Shown here: positions 24,854 through 35,300 of the stretch, piece by piece
Layout: the number at the start of each line of letters is the position of its first letter
Position numbering within the stretch: the stretch's first letter is position 1
Notes under the pieces: generated by a model
Told to the model about the DNA's origin: nothing
Databases searched by the model: none
Seen by the model: the letters and a program-made list of their open reading frames with translations, nothing else
Position numbers and translations under genes: made by a program
Source of the DNA: UBA4660 sp034408895
Lineage (GTDB): Bacteria; Bacteroidota; Bacteroidia; Flavobacteriales_D; Sanyastnellaceae
Assembly (NCBI GenBank): GCA_034408895.1
Contig: JAWXCI010000078.1
Span: 1-47,122 of the forward strand
Direction: 5' to 3'
Length of the DNA stretch: 47,122 nucleotides

Positions 24854-27800
24854 ATGAAGAATTCACTGCTAACAAAAATCTTGTTTTGCGTTTTCGCAAT
24901 GTTCTATGCTTCAAGCCAGGTTGCCACTGCGCAAGTTTGGTCTGAGGACTTCGAGGTGAACGGCCTTGGCGTTACCTACTCTGTCACTTCCACTTTTTTC
25001 AACACAGTAAACGACCATTATGCTCGTACGCAAGCCGGTACAATTTCAAACGTTTCGGGTCCTTATAACAGCATGAGCGGAACATTCTTTTGGGCCGGTG
25101 AAGATTTGGATGATACCACTATTCCTAACCTGGGAGATGGTGTTGCCAACAAGACTATCACTTTCAATCCGATTAATGTGAGTGCGGTTGGCGACATTGA
25201 ATTGCGTGGCCTTTTTGCGACCGGAAACACGGGCAGCGGATGGGACAACACAGATCAACTTTATGTCGAGTACAATCTAGATGGTGCAGGATGGATAAAG
25301 GTGATGCAGTTTGCAGCACCAACCGCTGCCTCCAACGTTGGGTTGAACCGTGATACTGACCTCAATGGGCTTGGTGATGGCACGCAACTCACTCCGGCAT
25401 TCCAGCTTTTTACTGCTGACATTCCAGGAACTGGCACGTCACTCCAGTTGAGAATTTTTGCGAGCGCAAACTCCGGTTCCGAAGAATTTGCGTTTGACCT
25501 CATTTCCATTTTTGATGTCAGCGCACCCGTTCCCGGCTGTACTGATCCTCTGGCTGACAACTACAATCCTGCTGCAACAATTGATGATGGTTCTTGCCAA
25601 TACAGTGGCTGCACGGATGCGGTTGCACTCAATTACGATCCGCAGGCTACCATAGATGATGGTTCATGCATTTACACATTGCCCGATGTTGTCATTAATG
25701 AAATCAGTTACAACCCCGATGATGTTGCTGGCTTCCCGGATACATCGCACGAGTTCATCGAAATTTACAACAACGAGGGTTCGGCTGTTAACCTCAGCGG
25801 CTGGTCGTTCACACTTGGAGTCACTTACACATTCCCTGCTGCCACCACTATCGCTGCAGGCGAATACATAGTAGTTGCGGTGAGTTCAGCAACCTTCACC
25901 GGCAATGGTTACCAGGTGTTTCAATGGAACGTTGGTGAAACGCTGAGCAACAATGGTGAGACTGTCCGGCTTGTCGAGAACAATGGACTCACAGTGGATG
26001 AAGTTGCATTTGACGATGCTGCACCGTGGTCAACAATTCCTGATGGAAGCGGCCCTACACTCGAGCTCATCAATCCATCATTCGACAACAACGATGCTAC
26101 TTCGTGGTGCGACACGGGTGCGGTGAACGGTACACCGGGTGCACAGAATTCCTGCTTTGCCGGTATCGTTCCGGGTTGCACAAATCCCATTGCTGACAAC
26201 TTCAACCCACTGGCAAACCAGGACGATGGTTCGTGCATAGTGGGCGGCTGCACCGATGTGGTAGCAGCGAATTATGATCCGCAGGCGACTTATGACGATG
26301 GATCATGCTACTATGATTTACCGGACATAATCATCAACGAGATTTTTTACAATCCATGTGTTGCATTGGGGGAAGATCTCTACTACGAATTTCTCGAACT
26401 TTACAATGCGGATGCTGTAAGTGTTGATCTTACAGGTTGGACAATTTCAAATGCCATCTCGCACACGTTCGGTGCAGTGACTATTGCACCGGGCGAATAC
26501 ATTATTGTGGCGAAGGATCAGAATTCTTACCTCGGTGGTGGATACCAGGTGATACAATGGAATACAGGTGACCTCAACAATACAGGTGAGGCCATTACAC
26601 TGCGCAATGCATCTGCTGTACTGGTTGATGAAGTGATCTATTCTGATTCATCACCCTGGCCGGTGGAGGCGGATGGATTGTGTCCTTCTCTCGAACTTAT
26701 TGCACCCAATCTTGACAACAGCGATCCGGCAAACTGGCAAGCTTCGTATGTGCCGAATGGAACGCCTGGTGCTGAAAATTCTTCAGAACCAACTGCCATA
26801 CCAGCAACTATTGTAGAGATACAAAACGGAACTATCAGCACTGGCTCCTACATCTCAACAAGCGGAATCGTCACTTGTGTATTCTCATCATTGTTCACCA
26901 TTCAGGATGGAACAGGACCTTACTCAGGAATTTGGGTAAGCGGAAATGGAGTTGCGGTGGGAGATGAAGTAAATGTGGATGCGGTTGTCACAGAATCATT
27001 TTCACTCACACTTCTCACCGGATCAACAATTGTTGTTGTTTCATCCGGTAATGTACTTCCTGCAACACAAGTTATGGGAACACTTGCGGTGAATGATGAA
27101 CAATGGGAAGGAGTATTGGTTGAAACAACCGGTGCTTGTGATTTTGACAATCTTGGATTTGGTGAATGGAGCATCAATGATGGAACTGGCATGAGTGTAA
27201 TTGATGACCTTGGCGTGGCATATACACCAGTGCTATTTGAAACATACACTGTCATTGGGCCATTGTATTTCTCTTTTGGTGCTTACAAAATAACGCCATG
27301 CAATTTGAACGAAATCATGAAGTGGGGATGTACTGATCCAATTGCAATCAACTACGATCCTGAAGCTGCAATTGATGATGGTACCTGCACTGGTGTTCCT
27401 GTTCCCGGCTGTACGAACCCGATTGCAACCAACTTTGATCCATTTGCAACAGTGGATGATGGCTCATGCCTCATTGAAGGCTGCACCGATCCGGCTGCAT
27501 TGAACTATGATCCGGTTGCAACAGTGAATGATGGCACTTGTTACTTCACGCTGCCCAATGTGGTGATCAACGAAATTCATTACAACCCATGCACGGCACA
27601 AGGCGATGATTTGTTCTTCGAATTCATTGAATTGTACAACCCGGGAGCAACACCCGCTGACATGACTGGCTTCTCTTTCACCGCAGGATTTATTTATGAA
27701 TTCCCTGACGACTTCATCATTGCTCCCGGTGAGTACATTGTGCTTGCTGTTGATGAGTCGTCCTATTTCGGTCTTGGGTTTACTGTGCTTCAATGGACTG

Positions 27801-28270
27801 CTGATAACCTTGGCAACAGTGGTGAGACTATTACCATCGGTGACAGTTTTGGAAATTTTGTTGACAGCGTACCTTATGATAATACGGGCGGATGGCCTCC
27901 TGCCGCAAACGGCACTTGTTCATCACTTGAATTGATTGATGCATCGTTTGATAATAGTTTGCCCGCTTCATGGCAAGCCTCTTATGATGCAAACGGAACT
28001 CCGGGTGCTCCAAATTCACAACCACCAATTCCCGGTTGTACTTACCCGATGGCATCCAATTACGATCCAATGGCAACTCCGGATGATGGTTCGTGCATTT
28101 TCCCCGGATGCACCGATCCACTTGCACTTAACTACACACCGCTTGCAAATTTGGATGATGACACTTGCAACTTTGAAGCTCCGTGTCCTGCCGATTTGGA
28201 TGGCAATGGTGTGGTAAACGTTAGCGACCTTCTGGCATTTATGGGAGCTTTCGGTACCTTGTGTAACTAA
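24854..28270 (+). CDS. Secreted multidomain protein with lamin-tail domains, DDGSC repeats and dockerin-like tail
   Basis: A 1138-residue exported protein. After a signal peptide (to about residue 27) comes a beta-rich domain (30-225). Nine copies of a roughly 21-residue repeat, GCTDPxAxNYxPxAxxDDGSC, are arranged in groups that separate three lamin-tail domains (starting VVINEISYNP about 280, IIINEIFYNP about 493, VVINEIHYNP about 904). An OB-fold-like region (about 650-820) follows the second of these. The last 29 residues (CPADLDGNG, then VSDLLAFMGAFGTLC) resemble one EF-hand of dockerin and recur in two other proteins here. I see no catalytic domain. It is probably displayed on or released from the surface, perhaps via type IX secretion; that route is inferred. 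Confidence 0.8.
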   Translation: MKNSLLTKILFCVFAMFYASSQVATAQVWSEDFEVNGLGVTYSVTSTFFNTVNDHYARTQAGTISNVSGPYNSMSGTFFWAGEDLDDTTIPNLGDGVANKTITFNPINVSAVGDIELRGLFATGNTGSGWDNTDQLYVEYNLDGAGWIKVMQFAAPTAASNVGLNRDTDLNGLGDGTQLTPAFQLFTADIPGTGTSLQLRIFASANSGSEEFAFDLISIFDVSAPVPGCTDPLADNYNPAATIDDGSCQYSGCTDAVALNYDPQATIDDGSCIYTLPDVVINEISYNPDDVAGFPDTSHEFIEIYNNEGSAVNLSGWSFTLGVTYTFPAATTIAAGEYIVVAVSSATFTGNGYQVFQWNVGETLSNNGETVRLVENNGLTVDEVAFDDAAPWSTIPDGSGPTLELINPSFDNNDATSWCDTGAVNGTPGAQNSCFAGIVPGCTNPIADNFNPLANQDDGSCIVGGCTDVVAANYDPQATYDDGSCYYDLPDIIINEIFYNPCVALGEDLYYEFLELYNADAVSVDLTGWTISNAISHTFGAVTIAPGEYIIVAKDQNSYLGGGYQVIQWNTGDLNNTGEAITLRNASAVLVDEVIYSDSSPWPVEADGLCPSLELIAPNLDNSDPANWQASYVPNGTPGAENSSEPTAIPATIVEIQNGTISTGSYISTSGIVTCVFSSLFTIQDGTGPYSGIWVSGNGVAVGDEVNVDAVVTESFSLTLLTGSTIVVVSSGNVLPATQVMGTLAVNDEQWEGVLVETTGACDFDNLGFGEWSINDGTGMSVIDDLGVAYTPVLFETYTVIGPLYFSFGAYKITPCNLNEIMKWGCTDPIAINYDPEAAIDDGTCTGVPVPGCTNPIATNFDPFATVDDGSCLIEGCTDPAALNYDPVATVNDGTCYFTLPNVVINEIHYNPCTAQGDDLFFEFIELYNPGATPADMTGFSFTAGFIYEFPDDFIIAPGEYIVLAVDESSYFGLGFTVLQWTADNLGNSGETITIGDSFGNFVDSVPYDNTGGWPPAANGTCSSLELIDASFDNSLPASWQASYDANGTPGAPNSQPPIPGCTYPMASNYDPMATPDDGSCIFPGCTDPLALNYTPLANLDDDTCNFEAPCPADLDGNGVVNVSDLLAFMGAFGTLCN

Positions 28271-28295
28271 CTAGATTGAGTTGGTCATCATAATG

Positions 28296-28332
28296 TTCAG
28301 CCCCGATAGATTTATCGGGGCTGAATTTTTTT
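28296..28332 (+). terminator. Terminator after the lamin-tail protein
   Basis: A perfect 13-bp stem TTCAGCCCCGATA / TATCGGGGCTGAA with loop GATT is followed by a run of seven T. Confidence 0.9.
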
Positions 28333-28394
28333 CAGACTATTGGATGATAGTTGAAATCACATGAAATCAACTCATGATATTTTAGCCACAATCA

Positions 28395-31292
28395 ATGGTG
28401 CACCAATTCTTCCGTTTAGCCATCTGCATTTTGCTTGCAAGTTCCGTTTGCGCTCAGCAACCCGTTCATGATGTTTATGGAATCAACCAAGGCCTCGCCA
28501 GCCACACAGTGTATTGCGCCACGCAAGACAAGGACGGATTTATGTGGTTCGGGACCGATGCCGGAGTAAGCCGCTTCGATGGAATCGAGTTCCGCAACTT
28601 CACTATTGATGATGGCCTTTGTGACAACGAAGTGTTGCGCATCAACCAAGACTCCCTCGGACGAATTTGGTTTCTGTCGTTATCGGGCTGCCTCGCATAT
28701 TTTCAGGAAGGAAAAATTTATTCTGCTTCAAACCAACCGAACCTGGCGATACACATACAAAGTCTCGGTATGTCGAATATGTTTGAAGACAGCAGGGGTA
28801 ATCTTTGGTTCAGCGGAATTGGTGCTGAAGTGGTGCTGTATGACAACTTCACTTCGAGTATTGTGCTCAGCGATACCACCGCACATTTCAAAAACAGGGG
28901 GCGAACATTTGTAATGGAGCACGACAATAACAGGATATTTTTTATCCGTCCGGGACTTGTTTTCGAATGGCAGAATGGACAATCAAGAGCATCTGTTGAG
29001 ATTGAAGGAATCATGACCCTCCAGAATTGTTTTGCACAAAACGAGAACGGAGATATGTATTCATTCGGCACGGAAGGTTTGGAAAGATTTCGCAACGGGC
29101 ATTGGGAAATTTTTCTAAGCACCGAACATTTTTCAGATGTAGATAATGCTCAGAGTTTGTGCGCATCGAATGCACAAAATTTCTGGATATCATTGTTCAG
29201 TGGAGGAGTGGAGCATGTGGAAATCAAAGCATCTGGCGAGGTAACAACACGATTGCTTTTTGAAAATGACTGGGTGAACTTTGTTCTTGTTGACAAAGAC
29301 CGCAACGAGTGGTTTTGCACACGCGACCACGGAGTTTTCTGCGTCACCCGCGAAAAGAAGAACAACCTGTTCTATGATTTGGGCGAGGAATGCAAAGTGA
29401 CCTGCATAGAATCAACCGCTGACGGACAGGTTTTTTTCGCTACATCTATTGGGGATATTTATTCGATTTCCAATTGGGGTGATGGTACGCCATTCAAAGT
29501 GTTCGAAAGTGAAACCGGAACTCCCATTATTACACTTACCATAGATGATGAATTTATTCACTTCGTCACTTTCACAGGCACATACAGGTTTTCCCGCACA
29601 ACATCATTACCAGACCCGTCTGCATTTAAATACGATGTGAATCCGCCAAAAGGCATTGCCCTGTCGGCAGATAGAATTTTGTACTTCGCCACATTGCGGG
29701 GAATGAAGTTCATTGATTTGAAAAAGCCCTTGGGTGTGGTAGAAACCATAGAAGCGATACCAACTTCGAGAACCTACTCAATGTGTGCAGCATCTGATGG
29801 AAAACTCTGGTTTGAAAATCATGACGAACTATTTTTCTTTGATGAAGAGGGTTTGACAGAAATGGTTGACTTCAATGAAAAAGCTTCGGGGCGAATCAGC
29901 TGCATTCGCGAAACACCCACCGGGGAGATTGCCGTGGCCACGCGCGGCAGTGGAATTTTTTTCCTTGACGATGGAAAAGTGATTTCATCACTTTCAAAAC
30001 AAAACGGACTTGCCAGCAATGAATGCGAGGCGTTGCGCATTTTTGAAAACAGACAGTATGTGATCACGTCCAGTGGAATTTCTGCATACACTTTTGAAAA
30101 CGGGAAAATTTCTTCCCTTTACAATTTCACCAAGGCGGATGGAATACCTGCGGCAAAAATTTTTGATGTCTATGCGGACGAACAAAACCTCTTACTGGGC
30201 ACCCATCTGGGTTTGTACAAAATTCCCGCTTTAAGCGGTCGGACTGAATCAATGCCCCCTATCATCCATATACTGCAAATAAGCGGTGAAGGAAAATCAT
30301 TCGATCCGTTTCAACGCTTTGATATCTCGCACAACCACAATTTGAAATTGGATTACACAGCCATCACGTTCGAATTGCCTAATGAAGTTCAGTTTGAATA
30401 TATGCTGGATGATAAAACCGAATGGACAAAAACAACCAATCGATCCATTGAGTTCAATGCTCTTTCCACCGGCAACCACACCTTCAGGCTCCGTGCAAGC
30501 AAATACAATTCGCCCTGGAGCGCACCTGTTGACATAGTGTTTGCGGTACTGCCTCCCTATTGGGCCACCTGGTGGTTTCGCCTGCTGATGGCGGTGATGG
30601 CAATTGCTCTTACTTACACGCTCATTCGTTTTTTTACCAAAAGAAAATACCGCAGACAACTTGTCGCACTGCAACAGGAACAGGCCTTGCTTCGGGAACG
30701 CAATCGGATTTCAACCGACCTGCATGACGACCTCGGTGCCGAACTATCCAACATCGTAATTCTTTCGCGCATTGCAAAATCAAAATTGAAACTGAAAGGC
30801 GGGGATGAGGAACCGATTAACAAGATTGATCAGGCGGCCAACGACATCATCAACAAAATGAGCGGAATTATCTGGTCGCTCAATCCGGCCAACGACAGGT
30901 TAGACAATCTTGTTGACTTCGTGCGCAAGTATGCGCTCGACTTTCTTGAGCTTCACAGCCTGGAGGGTGATGTTCACCTGATTGGTACACCCGGCAAATC
31001 AGAAGTGAAAGGCATGGTGCGCAGAAATGCGTTTCTTATAGTGAAGGAAGCCTTGCACAACGTGCATAAACATTCGGGTGCAAGCCGTGTAGTAGTAAAC
31101 ATGAACATTGTTGAACATCAAATGAAAATTGAGATACAGGACAACGGTCGCGGTTTCGATATGGAGAAAATAAATTCCTCCGGGCTGGGATTAATCAGCA
31201 TGAAAAAGCGTGCTCGAGATGTGGGGGGACTAATTGAGTTTTCATCGGAGGTGGGTAACGGTACAAAGGTGGAGTTGAGATTTACTGTTTAG
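28395..31292 (+). CDS. Membrane sensor histidine kinase with Reg_prop beta-propeller
   Basis: A 965-residue sensor. A signal peptide (to about residue 21) precedes a periplasmic beta-propeller of Reg_prop blades, e.g. TQDKDGFMWFGTDAGVSRFDG and DSLGRIWFLS. A Y_Y_Y-like domain follows (around FEYMLDDKTEWTKT and HTFRLRASKYN), then one transmembrane helix (about residues 725-745). The HisKA_3-type segment is STDLHDDLGAELSNI with H777 as the likely phospho-acceptor, and the HATPase has EALHNVHKHSGA, IQDNGRGF and GLGLISMKKR. No receiver or AraC domain is fused, unlike the one-protein hybrids. The LuxR-type regulator 82 bp downstream is its likely partner. The ligand is unknown. Confidence 0.9.
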   Translation: MVHQFFRLAICILLASSVCAQQPVHDVYGINQGLASHTVYCATQDKDGFMWFGTDAGVSRFDGIEFRNFTIDDGLCDNEVLRINQDSLGRIWFLSLSGCLAYFQEGKIYSASNQPNLAIHIQSLGMSNMFEDSRGNLWFSGIGAEVVLYDNFTSSIVLSDTTAHFKNRGRTFVMEHDNNRIFFIRPGLVFEWQNGQSRASVEIEGIMTLQNCFAQNENGDMYSFGTEGLERFRNGHWEIFLSTEHFSDVDNAQSLCASNAQNFWISLFSGGVEHVEIKASGEVTTRLLFENDWVNFVLVDKDRNEWFCTRDHGVFCVTREKKNNLFYDLGEECKVTCIESTADGQVFFATSIGDIYSISNWGDGTPFKVFESETGTPIITLTIDDEFIHFVTFTGTYRFSRTTSLPDPSAFKYDVNPPKGIALSADRILYFATLRGMKFIDLKKPLGVVETIEAIPTSRTYSMCAASDGKLWFENHDELFFFDEEGLTEMVDFNEKASGRISCIRETPTGEIAVATRGSGIFFLDDGKVISSLSKQNGLASNECEALRIFENRQYVITSSGISAYTFENGKISSLYNFTKADGIPAAKIFDVYADEQNLLLGTHLGLYKIPALSGRTESMPPIIHILQISGEGKSFDPFQRFDISHNHNLKLDYTAITFELPNEVQFEYMLDDKTEWTKTTNRSIEFNALSTGNHTFRLRASKYNSPWSAPVDIVFAVLPPYWATWWFRLLMAVMAIALTYTLIRFFTKRKYRRQLVALQQEQALLRERNRISTDLHDDLGAELSNIVILSRIAKSKLKLKGGDEEPINKIDQAANDIINKMSGIIWSLNPANDRLDNLVDFVRKYALDFLELHSLEGDVHLIGTPGKSEVKGMVRRNAFLIVKEALHNVHKHSGASRVVVNMNIVEHQMKIEIQDNGRGFDMEKINSSGLGLISMKKRARDVGGLIEFSSEVGNGTKVELRFTV

Positions 31293-31374
31293 TCAAATAC
31301 GACATTCGTATTAGGGCAACATTCTGAGCGCCTGCCGACTTTAGCCCTCGCATTCAAACCAAAAAATAAGTCTC

Positions 31375-32007
31375 TTGGAAAAACTGATTCAGGTTGCATT
31401 GGTGGAAGATCATGCCGACATAAGGCAGGGGTTGAGCTACATAATAAACAGTACAGCAGGATTTGACTGCACTGCATATTCAACAGCAGAAGAAGCGTTG
31501 CAAAAAATTTTCGAAGACAATTGTGATGTCATCCTCATGGACATAAACTTGCCAGGCATGAGCGGTATTGATTGCACAAGGTTGATGAAAGAAAAGTGTC
31601 CTGGGCTTCCCATCATGATGTGTACGGCTTATGAAGATGATGAAAACATATTCAAGGCGCTTTCCGCTGGTGCCAAAGGTTACATCTTGAAGCGAGCAGC
31701 AGGTGATATGCTGATTGAGGCTATCCGCGATTTGCACGATGGAGGCAGCCCCATGAGCAGCAGCATTGCACGAAGGGTAGTCGAGTCTTTCCAAAATGGT
31801 GGCAAGAAATCTAAAGATGATTACGACCTTACCGGACGCGAGAAGGAAATTTTGGAATTGCTTTCACAAGGATTCCGCAATAAACAGATTGCAGAAAAAC
31901 TTTTCCTGAGTCCGCACACCATTCGCACGCACATCTACAACATCTACGAAAAACTGCATGTGCAAAACAGGGTAGAAGCATTGAACAAGATGGCAGGTAG
32001 AGTGTGA
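31375..32007 (+). CDS. NarL/FixJ-family response regulator
   Basis: A 210-residue two-domain regulator. The receiver has LVEDHADIR (acidic pair), the phospho-acceptor D56 in DVILMDINLPGM, a conserved threonine in MCTAYEDD and the lysine in GYILKRA. The LuxR-type helix-turn-helix has LTGREKEILELLSQGFRNKQ and LSPHTIRTHIYNIYEKL. No ATG is available at the receiver start, so TTG 31375 is used. It is paired with the upstream HisKA_3 kinase. The TCS lies between genes for dockerin-tailed secreted proteins, so regulating them is a reasonable but untested idea. Confidence 0.9.
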   Translation: MEKLIQVALVEDHADIRQGLSYIINSTAGFDCTAYSTAEEALQKIFEDNCDVILMDINLPGMSGIDCTRLMKEKCPGLPIMMCTAYEDDENIFKALSAGAKGYILKRAAGDMLIEAIRDLHDGGSPMSSSIARRVVESFQNGGKKSKDDYDLTGREKEILELLSQGFRNKQIAEKLFLSPHTIRTHIYNIYEKLHVQNRVEALNKMAGRV

Positions 32008-32021
32008 ATTTCTTGTGGAAG

Positions 32022-32057
32022 AACCCCGAGACGTTTCAAACGACTTCGGGGTTTTTT
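32022..32057 (+). terminator. Terminator after the response regulator
   Basis: AACCCCGA / TCGGGGTT encloses a second small stem CGTT / AACG and is followed by a T-run. Confidence 0.85.
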
Positions 32058-32386
32058 CATTTTTGCGAAACAGGGAAAAGTTGCGACTACGACATTAGTT
32101 TTAAGAATTTACTCCTACACATCAGGCTCGAAGTTTTTCTGTTGACCAAATCCTCTGGAATCACAACCGAATTCTCAATCTTCCTTACCGCATTCCTGAC
32201 CACTATTGCCACGCGCTGAAATCCACGCCCACAAGGCATTTTGGTACATCTGTCGTATTGTACAAGCTCACCTGCACCGCACACCTTTGACCAACATTTC
32301 GACCGCATAAGGCAACCCGAAATGAAGATTGAAAACCAACCTGCATCAGGCAGACAAAAAACTCAACTCATTTAATAAAAGCAAAA
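32058..32386. other. Intergenic region upstream of the PKD/Kazal protein
   Basis: About 330 bp with only short frames of no recognisable content on either strand. The stretch before the next ATG is A-rich, as expected for a Bacteroidota translation start. Confidence 0.3.
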
Positions 32387-35300
32387 ATGAAAAAGCAACT
32401 ACAAATTCTGATGACCATGTTGATGTCGCTCACACTTTGTTGTGGGTTCAACAATTTGAATGCACAGCCGTGTAATCCCAATGCGGATTTCACTGCTGCC
32501 GACCAGGGCAACTGTTGCTGGTTGTTTACTGACAACACACCGGACATGCCCAATGCTACAATGCCCATGTGCGATTTCTGGGAGATCTACGACTCTGGTG
32601 GAAATCTGATAAGCAGTGGCAACTCCGGAACCAGCGACAATTATCTCTTTTGCTTCACGGCATCTGGCATTTACACCATTTGCAACACCGACTGCTGTTT
32701 GGATATGAATGGTGTATTGCAGTTTCACAACATCTGCCAGGTGATAAGTCTAACTGGATGCGGAGGCACCCCCTGTGCACCTGATCCCACGTTCGCAATC
32801 GCAGACCTTGGTAATTGTTGTTACCGTTTTGATGACCTCACACCAAACCCGGTTCCCGGTTTTGGTTGTGAACATTGGACAATCTACCAGAGCGGAACTG
32901 TAATTACAACGGGCAATGGTTCATCTTTCACATGGTGCTTTACACTAAGCGGCACCTATCAAATATGTTTTGATGATTGCTGCATGAATTCTGACGGAAC
33001 CATCAACACTGCACAATCCTGTCAAACCATCACAGCGAATTGCGGGTGTTGTGTTCCTTATACTTTCAACTACAATGTGATGGGTTGTAGTGTGTGCATC
33101 TCACCCTTGGCCAATTGTCCGCTTCCGGACCCGAACACTGTTATCACAGTGGATTGGGGTGATGGTTCAGGTGTGACTTCCAATTTTTGTCACACGTATG
33201 CAATCAGCGGAACGTACAATGTGTGCATGACCTCGTGCTGCATCAATGCTGATGGTACCATCGGAAATTGTGTAACGCACTGCAAAAATGTAACAGTGAG
33301 TTGTGGTGAACCATGCATACCCGAGCCATATTTCGATTTTCTCAACTGGGGCATCAATCAATGTTGTGTTGATGTGGTAGCATTAAATCCCAATTTATGC
33401 GTTGACCCGAACGATCCAACATCAGTTACTGTGGATGTAAATGGCGATGGTCAGATTGATGCCGCTGACTGGCAATTGATACTCGACAACAATTGTTGTT
33501 CGTTTGATTTCGGTGATGGCTCAGGAACAGTTTACGGTCCCGGCCCACATCATCATTGCTACAACCAATCAGGTTACTATTTGATTTGCTACACCGCGTG
33601 CTGCATTGGCTCTGATGGAAATCTTTACACCGAAACCATTTGCAAAGACGCGTACATCAATTGTCCGCTTTGTGCAGTTGATCCCACGTTCATTGTTACA
33701 CAAGGTATCAATCCGTGTTGCTACATTTTCGATGACCTAACACCAGACAATATTATTTCTGACACATTCGGATGCAACTTATGGGAAGTGTATGATGCAA
33801 ACAACATTGTGATTGCAAGCGGCACTGGAGAATCGTTCACGTATTGCTTCACTGCGAATGGAATTTACTCCGTGTGCAATACCGATTGCTGTATGAATGC
33901 TGATGGAACCATAAACATGCAGGTGTCTTGCCAGATTATTGTTGTGGATTGTTTCTGCACACTCGATGCAAGTTTCGCATTGGTTGATTTGGGAGATTGC
34001 TGTTTCCAGGTGACTGGCAATTCTTGTCCGACAATTGCGACCGGAGTTTATCCTTTCCAGAATGATGGCCCATGTTGTTCGCTGGATTGGGGCGATGGTT
34101 CACCGGTGGTTTACGGTGCAGGCCCACATAACCATTGCTACCCGAACAACGGTGTGTACAACATCTGCTACACTACATGTTGTGTGAATTCAGACGGAAC
34201 AATTACGTACGCAACCAGTTGCCAGCAAGTGACTGCGAATTGCTGCTGCTTACCCGAGGACATTATTACAACCGTGAACAACTGCACTGTGTGCGTTGAA
34301 CCTGTCTTCCCAACATGGTGTGTATGGCCGACCAATAGCTACTGGGTAGAGTGGGGTGGTGTTGGCACCATGCAGGGCGATTCATGTTTTGTTTACGACA
34401 ATCCGGGAACATACATCGTGTGTCTCTATGCGTGTTGTCCTTCGAATATCTATCCATGTGACCCAGTTGGAATTTGTGATACTGTTACAGTGAATTGCTG
34501 TTGCCTGCCTACTGATTTCACAGGCGAACTGGGCAATTGCACGGGAACATTCTGGCCCATCTACAACTGCGATGGCGCGAATAATATCTTCTGGGATTTT
34601 GGTGACGGAACAACAGCAACCGGCAACAATCCAACGCACACCTTTCCCGGCACCGGTACATACCATGTATGTATGACTGCATGTTGCTGCCCAGTGGTGA
34701 ATGCTGACGGAACAGTTTCAGATGGCAATTGCATTACTATTTGCCAGGATGTGTATGTGATTTGTGATTGCATTGACCCGGGACTCATTGACCCGACAGT
34801 TTTCTGCACCACTGAATACGATCCGGTTTGCGGATGTGATGGTGTTACTTACCAGAATGCGTGTGTTGCACAGTTGAATTACGGTGTTACTTCATGGACA
34901 GCAGGTCCGTGCCCGTCAAGTGATTGTTGCCTGTTGCCCGGAGACATAATCGCCAATGTAAACGAATGTTGTGTGAGCTTTGGCATTGTTGAAATGGGCT
35001 GCTGTTTTATTCCGCCAAACACGGCAACGTATCTCTGGAATTTTGGTGACAGCAATACTTCGACACTTGCATATCCATATCACTGCTATGCGAATAGCGG
35101 AACATATACCGTGACACTCACAAGTTCATGTGCCGATGGAAATGTGGTGGTGTTGACTACAACGGTAACGGTGCTGTGTGTCGTGATTGGTGATCCATGT
35201 GATGATCACCATGCAAGCTTCCTCTTTGAAGTTTCGGAATTGACAGTTCACTTCTTTGAAACCGGTGATACACCTACAGGATATGATTTGGTAAACCTGC

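Noticed and set aside
25530..28160. CRISPR array suspected from regular repeats
   Set aside because: The periodicity is protein-level within an ORF, units vary at the DNA level and there are no cas genes.
32004..32308. Short frames after the response regulator
   Set aside because: One starts within the terminator, both lack recognisable content.
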